Assembly (NCBI GenBank): GCA_963082875.1
Contig: OY720100.1
Coordinates: forward strand, 16,888,591-16,952,590
Length of the DNA stretch: 64,000 nt
From: Corella eumyota
Lineage: Eukaryota; Chordata; Ascidiacea; Phlebobranchia; Corellidae
Reading direction: 5' to 3'
Below the pieces are notes generated by a model. That model did no database searches. It had not been told where the DNA came from and was given only the letters and a program-made list of their open reading frames with translations. This document shows positions 1 through 10,380 of the stretch, one piece after another (within the stretch, counting starts at the first letter, position 1; each line of letters begins with the position of its first letter). The position numbers and the translations under genes were made by a program.

Positions 1-91
1 TCAAATAAAATCCATATTTTTTAAACATGGTATCTTTTTTTAACTTCATTTTTCCATAAGATAAAATTTTTAAATTTATTTATTTTTACAG

Positions 92-3000
92 TTATCTACT
101 TCATGGACCTGCCAGGTTTAAGCTCGGATGGAAACGTTCTTCAACAAGTTTCTAACAACGTAGAAAGCCAATATTCAGCATTGGATGAACTTAAAAACAA
201 GATTGCAAAACTAAACTCACGACTTACTCAATGTGAGAACAATTTTAACGTAAGTTGTTTGTGTTTTGATGCAAATTAATGCATCTGTGAATTTGAGGTC
301 TTAGGTTTGAACCCCATTGAACGACCAAGTTTTAAGTTTATTAAATTTAGTTTTTATTTATCTTTTTAAAAATTATATTATTATTTTTTTTTAATTTAAG
401 GAAACCGATGAAAAAATTAAGGTCTTAGAAAAACAACTTAAATTAAAAGAGGTAAGTAGAATGAATGACCGACAAACAAAAATGAGCAAACTTCAGACAA
501 ATCTTGATAAAGTGGTGGCAGATTTAAATGAATACCAAAAAGCTAAAATTGTGAGTTTAAATTTAATATATATTGCATTAAGTTTTACTTCATTCAAATT
601 TTGTTCGAATTAACCTCGAATTAAAACTTCTGAAGGAATTCAGTTGTACACGAAAAAATAAAAATAACATATTAATCTCTATTATTAACATGCGGTTCTG
701 TAAAGGTTTTGGTTCTAGCGGCACCAATGCTATTTTCTTATAAGTAAATTGCTTTAACACATTTTAAGACATTTTAGGTGTAATATAAAATCGTTGACCT
801 TACGGGGATGTGGAAATACATATTAACTATCAGTTACTTTACAAAATTTTATAATTTTAATGCCTATAACTTTTCCCCATCACATTTTAGTACAAATTCA
901 AATATAAATAAAAAACAAGCTACTAAACTCCTATAAACTTTTTTTAGACAGTCGTACTTTTTAATTTAGTTCTTTTTTAAAAAAATCACATATGGAATCA
1001 AAAATTTTACAATTGATTTTTTATTGTGTTTTCAGGAAACTGACCTTAAGATCGAAAATCTCAAAGAACAATCGGAAATCAAGCAGGTGCAACATAAAAA
1101 AACAAGCTAGAAATACCAGTTCCTATATTCTTTACTTTATTTTAATCATTTTAGCCTTGATGTGAAACGGTCGACTAAACTAAACATAGAGTAACATCAG
1201 TTACCTTGATTACCTAGTCTTGAGTTGACTTTGGTAATTGGGTTATTAATAATTATAAATGCCAGATGATAACTTTTCTGACTTTTAGCGTCTTACCCAA
1301 GGACTTTACAACATGAAATCTTAATACCCATTAAACTAATATATGTAATGATTGTTTTTAATAGAACGAAGCTGACGAAATAATTAACGGAAATTATGAA
1401 AGTTTGAGAAATCTTATCGAACAAAAAGCAGAAAATGTTACGGTAAAAAAATCGATTTGATATATATATATTTTTTTTTGTATATATCTTTATCCTTGAT
1501 GTGGGAAATTCGAATGCGCCACTTAAACATAGAGTAACATCAGTTACTCCGAACCAGTCTCGAGTTGCCTTTGGCAGTTTGGGATATTACATTATAATTA
1601 CCCGATAATTATGCTAATAATTAAGTGCTGGCCCAGCAGGATTTTATAGCGCCTTACTCAAGGGCGCTACAGCATGAGATCAGGGGGGATTGAACCCACG
1701 ACCTCATGTGTGGTGTAGCAAGTGTTCTTACCACTACAGAACGCTGCCGGTTCATTATACATATAAAAAAAATAAAGTTTTAAATATACAAAAATGGTAC
1801 TTAAATAAATTCAAAATTGTTTTACCTTGTTTTAAGTTAATAGCATGCTGTATTAATTAAAAACTAATTTATTTTTATTTTTAGAACTTAGGTTTTGATT
1901 TGAACAACAAGACTTTAGTGAATTTAACAACTCACATCCAAGATCTATCTCAAAATATTTCGGTAATTTCTTGATTGTTTAAAAATTTAAATTTTTCAAT
2001 TTAAAAACAAAAGTTTAATAAAACTATAAGTTAACTTCTTCTAAATGCGATACTAAGTATCTTTGGATATTATTTAAAATTTACTAATCTGGATTTTGGA
2101 ATCATGCTTTTGTTTTATCTTTTTTTTTAGGATTGGTTGGATGAAAAGGAACAAAACATTGAAAACCTCGACAAAAACCTTCAGCAAACAAAGAAAAATA
2201 TCACCGTAAATTAAGATCTATAACTTAAAAACTTTTTTTGCAAATGTAATTTAATAGTACTAAAATTTCCTACAGTTTAGTTATTTTAATATTTAATTTG
2301 ATATATTGTTTATAGATGGTATTATATTGTTGTTAATTTTCTTTACTTTTCAGGAAAATGTTGCAAACAACGCAAAAAGCATCAATGATGTCCATAGACT
2401 TATTAATAAATTGGAAAATGACTTACAAAATAATTTAACCGTAAGTTTAACTTGTTTAAATATATTATATAAATACATTCTTATCAATATCTTGTAGTGT
2501 GGGGAAATTATTATCGGGAGGATGTTTATTGGCCATATTTTGACAGTTGAATTAATGGCCTTGTCACATAGATTTAATATGCAATTTTAGTGCATGGCAC
2601 CAGTATTAAATTTAATTATTTTAGAAAAGTTTCATATTATTTTTAAATGGTAAATTAAACTTACGTATGACCAAGTTTGTTTTACGTTTAGCAAAAATTA
2701 TTTGGTATTTTTATTAACAGGAGAAGCTAAACAAAAACGAACTGAATATTTCAAATATTTCTAAAGTTCTTGATAATCTTGAAACATCAGTAAACAGTAA
2801 CCTAACAGTAAGTTTAATAAATCATAATTTTTAAATAATTAAATGATAAAATATAACAAATGATTGTTTAACTGTATTTTTATTAAGAATTTTTGTAATG
2901 TAGCGAACTTTGTGCGTACTTGCCCTAACATTTCCTTAGGGGCTCTAAACTCGCACATTTTATCTATTTGTAACTTTTCTTATCTTGGTACTTGTAGCCT

Positions 3001-6000
3001 AGTTTTAATCTAAAGTGTAGTATAGTTATTGGGTTCATTTTAGACATAGAATTATAACTTTGTATTGGTTAATTTTTAATGCATATACTTATGTATGTTT
3101 AACAAAGGATTCTGTTTGAATGAAAAAATTAAGTTAATAAATTTATAATTTTATATTGAAAAAAATACGCTACAATAATTTAATTGTATAATGTAACGAA
3201 TCCGCCATCTTGATGTTTACGCCAAAATCTTATCAATTTCTAGTCATGTGTTTACACCTATTGCCAATCCGTTACCCCTTATCTCTATCACGTGTTCTTA
3301 ATCACGTGATGTATTAGTTTAACTGTTTCTGCGGTATTTGAAATTAGTATTCGTGGTACAAGCAAGTGAACGGTTGTATGTGCATCTTTCCGCAATAATA
3401 AACTTTAAATTATAATACGGCTTTTCATACGAAAGAAAGACCAGACTCGATTGTTACAATAACATGCAATTTTTAATTACATCAGTCATTTTTATTATTT
3501 TAGGAAATTGAAGAAAAAATTATTATCTTAAAAGATGGAGCAAGTATTAATCAGGTACTAATAATGTTATTTATAAAGGTACTTTATCTTTAAAATAATC
3601 ATAAACAAATTAAAGGTTGTTACGATGGTTAAGTTTACTATTAGTTTGGCTAATTGCCTACTCTGGCAATTGTGTTTTCTGTTAAAGTCAAAAATTGGTT
3701 GAAGGTAAAGCTCCTACTTTAAAAATAAAATGTGTTTATTTATTCTTAATTAAATTAATCTGTGATCATTTTTCAACAGAATACAATAAGCCAACTAAAC
3801 AATAGTTACTATAATGCCAATGATCATATTAAGCTAATGCAAGAAAATATAAAAGTAAGTTTTTTATGTTAAAATAATAAAATCTCTTTTTTTAATATTT
3901 TAATTTTACCAACATAACATTAGTTTTATAAAACGTTTTTTTTTAAATTTGTTGAATAAATTTAACAAACTTGTTTTAAGGAGAATTATGTCAATAACTC
4001 AATGAACATCAATAATGTTAACAATATTATAAGCAATCTAGAAGAAGAATTGCACAGTAATTTATCAGTGAGTAAATTTTGAGACTTCATAAACTTATAT
4101 TTAAAAAAATAAAAATAAAATATATATTTTTTGTTGTTGTGTAGAAATATTTTAAAATTTGATAATTTTACCAATTCTTGTTAATAGGAGAAGCTTAATG
4201 AAAATCGAATGAATATTTCAAATGTTTATGAAATGTTAAATAACCTTAAAGCGAATGTGAACGAAAATTTAACGGTAAATGTTGTTTAAGTAAATATATT
4301 GGAGTTTGATATAAAAATAATTAATTTAAAAGTTTTTTTTTTTTTTTTTTTTTTTTAAATAGGTTTGTTATATATATATTTTATTTTTTAAAAATAGGTT
4401 TGTTATGTTTTTAGGAAATAGAAATAAAGGTGGCTGAATTAAAAGATCATGCACATTTAAAACAGGTGCAATGTTTTACTACATTTTATTTATTACCATA
4501 AATTCTATACTACATTATACTGTAAAATCATATGTAAACGTATTATGTATATTATGCTTGGTCGTTGATTCATAAAAATACCCTTCATATTTTTTTTTAT
4601 AGAATGCAATTAATCAACTGAATAACAGTTATCAAGGAGTAAAGGAAAATTTAATGCAACTACGAGAAAATATAACAGTAAGATCTATAATAATAAATGT
4701 ACTTTGTTTTACATATAAAAAGTATTAAAAAAAAACTTGCAGCTAAGTGGTATTTAAATTTTAAAAAGTGAGAATTTGGTTAAGATATTTACTGAAGGTT
4801 TAACAATTGTTTTAATTAGAAACAAGCAAATGAAATTACAAATGAATGTTTGATGAACATTACAAGCCAAATAAACCTGATTGAAAGCAAAGTGGTAATA
4901 TTTACATTTTTGTTGTATTGGGTCAGGCATAAACTTTCACATTAAAATAAAACCTGGTTAAATATAGTTGATAATATAATAGAAAGTTTTAAACGTTAAT
5001 TTATTTTTTAACATTTTTCAGAATGAAGTGAATCGAAAAAATGACAGAACTTTTAAAGATTTTGAAAGCGATTTTGACCTTGTTAAAGATAATATTCTGG
5101 TATGCTATTGTTTTACTGTTAGCATATAAAATACTTTTAAGTTTGTAATAATTAATAACTTATACGTAAAAGAATTGTTTTTAAAATTGATTAAGTTATT
5201 TTAATAATAAAATATATATTTATAGGACAACTTAAGACAACTCAATAACTCTTTCAGTGAATTTGATGGAAGATTAAATGAATTGAAAACAACAATTTTG
5301 GAAAACAAAAATGTATGCATTTGTATTTTTAAAAAGTTTGGTATTATATAATGTTATGCCTTTTATACATTTAAATTTTTCGCAATATATTATTATATTT
5401 AAACGTATTAAATTTTTAGAACATAAGTCAAGATCAGAATGTAATGAAAGATCTTCAAACAAATTATTTAGATTTTAAAAACAATATATGGGAAAATGTA
5501 ACTGTAAGTATTTTTTAAAAGTCTGTATATATAATATATTTGTTTTCCTATTTAACTTAATGTTTTTAGACAAACCACGACCAAGTCACCCAAAATTTTA
5601 AAAATAATGAAAACCAACTTAAAAATCTGAACTCTACTTTAAATCAAATTAAACAAGTAAGTTTGCATATAAGCCTATAGTTTCTTTAATAACAACTTAA
5701 ATAGGCTTTTTGATGTAATACCGCTATGTGGAATAGTGGTAAAAACATTTGCATTCACAAAGTAAGTCTTTGGTTCAAACTTTTTTTTTGGCCCGATGTA
5801 GTAAGTTAGTCAGCACTTACATAACATGGTTTTTGTTTTGTTAGATTTGTATTAATTATTACTTATATGTAAAAAAGTTGTTTTTAAAATTGATTTAGTT
5901 ATTTTAATAATAAAATATATATTTATAGGACAACTTAAGACAACTCAATAACTCTTCCAGTGAATTTGATGGAAGATTAAATAAATTGAAAATAACAATT

Positions 6001-7792
6001 TTGGAAAACAAAAATGTAGGCATTTGTATTTTTAAAAAGTTTGGTATTATATAATGTTATGCCCTATATACATTTAAATTTTTAGAGCATAAGTCAAGAT
6101 CAGAATGAAATGAAAGATCTTCAAACAAATTATTTAGATTTTAAAAACAATATATGGGAGAATGTAACTGTAAGTATTTTTTAAAAGTCTGTATATATAA
6201 TATATTTGTTTTCCTATTTAACTTAATGTTTTTTTGGCCCGATGTATTATTTAATTAAACCTAAATTTTAAAAACAGATATGTAGTGAGTTAGCACTTAT
6301 ATGACATAATTTTTGTTATATGACATAATTTTTTGTTAGCTAGCACTTATATGACATAATTTTTGTTATCATTTTAACAAACTCTATTTTATAGATCATA
6401 CTTAACTCACTTGACACTACGAATGAACAAAAGAGAATCCAAGAACTACAGAATTCACAAAATTTACTAAAACTTAACATCACGGTTAGTAACAATTTGT
6501 TTATCTAAATTTAAACAAAAAGCTTTTGTGTTTAAAATTTAGAATTCTCCATTGAAATTTTAAACAAATAGAATTTAGAATTCTTTATTGAGATTTTAAT
6601 ATAGGCAAGTAGACAATTCATTTTTGCACTAGCCTAGGCTTGGGTTGTTTTTGATTTTTTAAACATTGTAACCCTAACTGCACAACCTCTTGTGGCTTTG
6701 TAGTAAATCAAAGTGTTTTGAAGACATCTAACTTTCTGTATTCTGACATTATTAGCTTTCTCATTTTCATAAACCTTGTATGTTTATTTTTTGTGCAGAA
6801 ATTGGCTTTGGAATTTTCTGATTTTAAAGTAAAAACAGATGTTAAAATTCTTTTCTTAAACTCAACTGTTGTTGATTTTAAAGAGGTAAGACTTTTAAAA
6901 TATTAAAAAAAAACAAAAATATTCAAAATATTATTTTTTAAAATATTCACCCGTCTTTATTAATCCGTTCAAGAAAAGAAATATTCTAAAAACTAACATA
7001 TGTCATTAACGTAACAACATATTAAAAATTTTATATATACTGTACTTTATGCAAAATTTTATTTTGAATATCGGTAAAATATGGTCTTACGCTGACTTTA
7101 TACACGGGAATTTCATCGCCGACTCCCCGCTGTTTTTTTGCAGAACGAATCTTCTGGCAACTCTTTAAACATTTTATTCTTTGTGTTTTAGTATATAAAT
7201 TTAAATACATTAACACGGGCAATAATTAATAACATATTTATGCACGTTCTTTAGTGTAAAAAATGATAAATTAATGATCTATTTTCTTCAAATATTGTTT
7301 GGAAAGACGGCACTATTTCGCAAAACACGTGACGTCATAACGCATTGTCTTGTGTCACCTAAAAGCGCGCGCTTTAAAAATTAGTTTTTTAAAGGTTTTA
7401 GTATGTAAAATTAAAAAATAAAACTATAAAAAACGCAAAAATAAAACTTTTCGCGGTAATTAAAAAAAAATAAAAAACGTAATTAAATGCGAAATCTCCG
7501 CTGTTTAAAAAAAAAAATTTGGCCGAAGTGTCTTGGCCGAGGTGTCCGGGGGCCGAAGTGTCTGGCATTTATATTAACAGACGTGGTAGTTAACATATGG
7601 CTTAACAATATTTTATAGAAAATATTTTTGTTAACATAAGTTTACTGGTATTATCAAAAATAAATAAATAAAGGTATAGGCATCCAACAGATAAGGCTAT
7701 AAGCTATATGTTATTATATTATTATGACCAACATTTTTTAGACCTCCCACCTGGATAACTACGAAGATCTGCCAAGCGAAGAAGAATCATAA
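92..7792 (+). CDS. Coiled-coil, sequon-rich repeat protein, 3' part (5' end outside window)
   Basis: No family recognised. Twenty-four exons give 665 residues to a TAA stop: 92-249, 401-550, 1036-1086, 1365-1442, 1885-1962, 2131-2205, 2354-2440, 2721-2807, 3504-3554, 3780-3854, 3981-4067, 4188-4274, 4415-4465, 4603-4677, 4820-4894, 5022-5099, 5226-5312, 5420-5503, 5570-5656, 5929-6015, 6086-6169, 6395-6484, 6799-6885, 7742-7792. The first exon starts in phase 1, so coding continues upstream; all later introns are phase 0. The product is rich in Asn, Lys, Leu, Ile and Glu with heptad-like spacing and no Cys-rich or globular module. Eleven exons end exactly on Asn-X-Thr/Ser, which suggests a secreted or membrane-lumenal N-glycosylated rod. 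The C-terminus is acidic (EDLPSEEES). Exon joins are confident; function and location are inference. A cytoplasmic coiled coil remains possible. Confidence 0.75.
401..550 (+). CDS. Exon with an internal consensus donor (51-nt or 150-nt form)
   Basis: The open frame runs 401-550 to a gtgagt donor. A perfect GAG|GTAAGT donor sits inside it after base 451. Using it leaves a 51-nt exon (ETDEKIKVLEKQLKLKE), matching the 51-nt exons at 1036, 3504 and 4415 in length and sequence. Both forms stay in phase 0, so alternative 5' splice choice would add or remove 33 residues. Confidence 0.6.
1155..1322 (-). repeat. tRNA-derived SINE, body fragment
   Basis: This intronic stretch resembles the body of the fuller SINE at 1459-1752: shared blocks include 'aaacatagagtaacatcagtta' cores, a 'gagttgactttgg' segment and 'cttacccaaggac' near its high-coordinate end. 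The tRNA-like head is missing. It is diverged, so probably older. Confidence 0.6.
1459..1752 (-). repeat. tRNA-derived SINE, near complete
   Basis: Read on the minus strand, the element opens at about 1750 with a tRNA-like head: an A-box-like TAGTGGTAAGAAC and a B-box GGTTCAATCCC. A body of about 150 bp follows, then an A-rich and TA-rich tail at 1459-1490. The order of pol III boxes, body and A-rich tail is the standard SINE plan. Related bodies lie at 1155-1322 and 41358-41540. Confidence 0.8.
2354..4677 (+). repeat. Tandem duplication of a four-exon coding cassette
   Basis: Exons of 87, 87, 51 and 75 nt (2354, 2721, 3504, 3780) recur in the same order and lengths at 3981, 4188, 4415 and 4603. 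Proteins match position by position: EN.xNN..xIN..., EKLN.N..NIS..., EIE.K...LKD...Q and N.I.QLNNSY.... Each cassette codes for exactly 100 residues. Introns no longer match, so the duplication is old compared with the one at 5147-6233. Confidence 0.8.
3192..3458. mobile_element. Solo-LTR-like fossil (LTR retrotransposon remnant)
   Basis: A 267-bp block inside an intron begins TGTAAC and ends GTTACA, the usual TG...CA inverted ends of an LTR. It is flanked on both sides by ATAA, a plausible 4-bp target-site duplication. It is less AT-rich than its surroundings and has an AATAATAAA-like signal in its right half. No internal coding region is present, so it would be a solo LTR. Family not assigned. 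Confidence 0.55.
5147..6233 (+). repeat. Recent two-exon segmental duplication inside the coiled-coil gene
   Basis: About 5147-5567 (exons 5226-5312 and 5420-5503 with introns) is repeated at about 5852-6232 (exons 5929-6015 and 6086-6169). Both exons and the flanking intron DNA are near identical; the intron between the exons is shorter in the second copy. The encoded 57 residues differ at only a few positions. The second copy breaks off at the acceptor tract that precedes exon 5570 in the first copy and continues into repeat DNA (TTTTTTTGGCCCGATGTA). Confidence 0.85.
5715..5845 (+). repeat. tRNA-like SINE fragment
   Basis: An A-box-like TGGAATAGTGGTAA and a B-box-like TGGTTCAAAC are followed by TTTTTTTTTGGCCCGATGTAG and GTTAGTCAGCACTTA. 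The last part recurs at about 6228-6370, so the fragment took part in, or marks, the neighbouring duplication. Confidence 0.45.
6284..6370 (+). repeat. Short tandem repeat: TTAGCACTTATATGACATAATTTTTG-like units
   Basis: Three partial units of about 20-26 bp lie just upstream of the acceptor of exon 6395. They share ATATGACATAATTTTTGTTA. They look like local slippage within the repeat that ends the second duplication copy. Confidence 0.6.
6886..7741 (+). other. Last intron of the coiled-coil gene with a GC-rich repeat cluster
   Basis: This 856-bp intron is the longest in the gene. It holds the only TGACGTCA outside the IGSF9 locus (7330-7337, next to CACGTG), a GCGCGCGC run near 7370 and, at 7521-7566, three tandem units of the form GGCCGAAGTGTC. 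The cluster resembles the end of a non-autonomous DNA element, but I found no matching inverted end. No coding exon is evident. Confidence 0.5.
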
Positions 7793-8555
7793 GGGAAATG
7801 TTTTAAGGTCTAAAAAGCAATTTTCGTTGAAAGTTCAAATATTTTGTCGGTTGTATATTTTTTTTAACCTGTTTAAATGTATTAAATGTCTGATTTGTAT
7901 TTTAGCAAATTCTTTTACTCTTTTTGATAAAATTTTTGGTATATTTTTAAAATCATTACTTTTTTATCAATTTTTACTAAATATAACTTTTATTAATTTT
8001 ACGTTCTTAGTGAATTTGTTTAATTCAAACCCTTTTTAAATTTTTAAGTTTTTTTCTATGTCATTGCTATTATTTATGTACAGTTTACGTTAACAAGTTT
8101 TTTTTTAGGTTTTATCAGGTTGGTTTGTAAACGCTTTGTGCCTGAAGTAAATATTTATACTTGCTTAAATTCTTATCTTTGTAATCTTATACATCAGTGC
8201 AGCTTTTTATAAATTACAATATTGTTTGCAAATTAAAAGTTTTTATATCATGTAAAGAACGGTTTAATAATTAAGATGGCATCATTTTAAATTTAAGGAA
8301 GTTGTTTATTTTTATATATAAAGTAGGAGTCGAAAGCATTTAAATGTACTTATTTAAATGTAAGCATTTAGTGGTTTAGCATTTTCTATAAGGCCTTGCT
8401 GTTTTTACCAAATCTGACCTAAAATCAAAAAGAAAATATTTTCTTTGGAATTACACTAGTTATGACTAATTAGTTAAATAAAACATATTCATATAATGTT
8501 TAAATCTTAAAACCCTTAAAAAATTTAATATTTGTTTTTTTTTGGTCGCCAGATT
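7793..8555 (+). other. 3' UTR and downstream flank of the coiled-coil gene
   Basis: There is no coding potential here. Candidate polyadenylation signals are ATTAAA at 8232-8237 and AATAAA at 8477-8482. The sequence cannot say which is used. Confidence 0.45.
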
Positions 8556-8786
8556 TGAACCGACTATACACTAGATGTTACTGCAGATCAGTTTCGAACC
8601 TGCGTGGAGATCGATCCCACGACTTACTGGCCTGATGGCTTATACATATTTAACAGTACATTAGTTGTAACATAACACTAACAATATTAAAAACTTGTAT
8701 TCGAATGTCAACAACGGGATTTGAACTCGGATTTCAAGATTCCAAACCAAGCGCCTTACCTAGTACGCCACTGCAGCTGTTTAAAC
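8556..8786 (-). repeat. Cluster of degenerate tRNA-derived fragments
   Basis: On the minus strand, 8709-8786 has a good A box (TGGCGTACTAGG) and B box (GAGTTCAAATCC). Its T-stem halves CCGAG and CCCGT do not pair at two positions, so it is not a working tRNA gene. At 8556-8640 further GGTTCAAATC and GGTTCGAAAC motifs occur. This is best read as SINE or tRNA-pseudogene debris next to the satellite edge. Confidence 0.5.
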
Positions 8787-10380
8787 AACCCATATAGCAT
8801 AATAAAAAAACGGTGGTCTTCGTTTAGTTTGTATGTTGGTTGCATTTGTAGATACGTTCTAAGCAATTTCTGTAACAAAACAGCTTTACTAATAGACGTA
8901 TTTCCGTGAAATGTTTTATCTTGAATGTTGGTTAAGTGAAGGCGCATCTAAAAAAATATTTAAATTAGGGTTTTATGAAATCTTAAAATTTTAATAAATT
9001 TGTCATAACTTTATTAATTATAAATATTTTTTGCTAATTTTTTTAAAATACGTTGTTTAGACTAATTGGGTTGTAATAGTATTACTTAAATTCGATTTCA
9101 AATTTTCAACTTTTTCGCAAATTTTTTTTCATATTTCCAAAATGAGGTTAAGTGGGGAGCGCTAGAGGCAATATAAAAAATACCTCTAAATTTTGTTTTA
9201 TTGAATATTTTCGTGAAATGTTTTATCTTGAATGTTAATTAGGTCAAGGCACATCTAATAAAATATTTAAATTTAAGTTTTGAAAATTTGTTAAATATTA
9301 ATAAATTTGTCATAACTTTATCAATTATTAATATTTTTTGCTAATTTTTTTAAAATACGTTGTTTAAACTAATTGGTTTGTAATGGTATTACTTAAATTC
9401 GATTTAAAATTTTCAACTTTTTTGCAAATTTTTTTTCATATTCCCAAAATGAGGTTAAGTGGGGGGCGCTAGAGGCAATATCAAAAATACCTCTAATTTT
9501 TGTTTTATTGAATATTTTCGTGAAATGTTTTATCTTGAATGTTAGTTAGGTCAAGGCACATCTAATAAAATATTTAAATTTGAGTTTTGAAAATTTGTTA
9601 AATATTAATAAATTTGTCATAACTTTATCAATTATTAATATTTTTTGCTAATTTTTTTAAAATACGTTGTTTAGACTAATTAGGTTGTAATGGTATTACT
9701 TAAATTCGATTTAAAATTTTCAACTTTTTCGCAATTTTTTTTCATATTTCCAAAATGAGGTTAAGTGGGTGGCGCTAGAGGCAATATAAAAAATACCTCT
9801 AATTTTTGTTTTATTAAATATTTTTGTGAAATGTTTTATCTTGAATGTTAATTAGGTCAAGGCACATCTAATAAAATATTTAAATTTAAGTTTTGAAAAT
9901 TTGTTAAATATTAATAAATTTGTCATAACTTTATCAATTATTAATATTTTTTGCTAATTTTTTTTAAATACGTTGTTTAGACTAATTGGGTTGTAATGGT
10001 ATTACTCAAATTCGATTTAAAATTTTCAACTTTTTTGCAAATTTTTTTTGATAATACCAAAATGAGGTTAAGTGGGGGCGCTAGAGGCAATATAAAAAAT
10101 ACCTCTAATTTTTGTTTTATTGAATATTTTCGTGAAATGTTTTATCTTGAATGTTAGTTAGGTCAAGGCACATCTAATAAAATATTTAAATTTGAGTTTT
10201 GAAAATTTGTTAAATATTAATAAATTTGTCATAACTTTATTAATTATCAATATTTTTTGCTAATTTTTTTTAAATACGTTGTTTAGACTAATTGGGTTGT
10301 AATGGTATTACTTAAATTTGATTTAAAATTTTCAACTTTTTTGCAAATTTTTTTTCATAATACCAAAATGAGGTTAAGTG

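Noticed and set aside
7031-7222. 63-codon minus-strand ORF in the last intron of the coiled-coil gene
   Set aside because: No family resemblance and antisense to the gene; its basic content seems due to chance.
8709-8786. Functional tRNA gene on the minus strand
   Set aside because: A and B boxes are present but the T-stem fails to pair at two positions and the acceptor stem is not closed.
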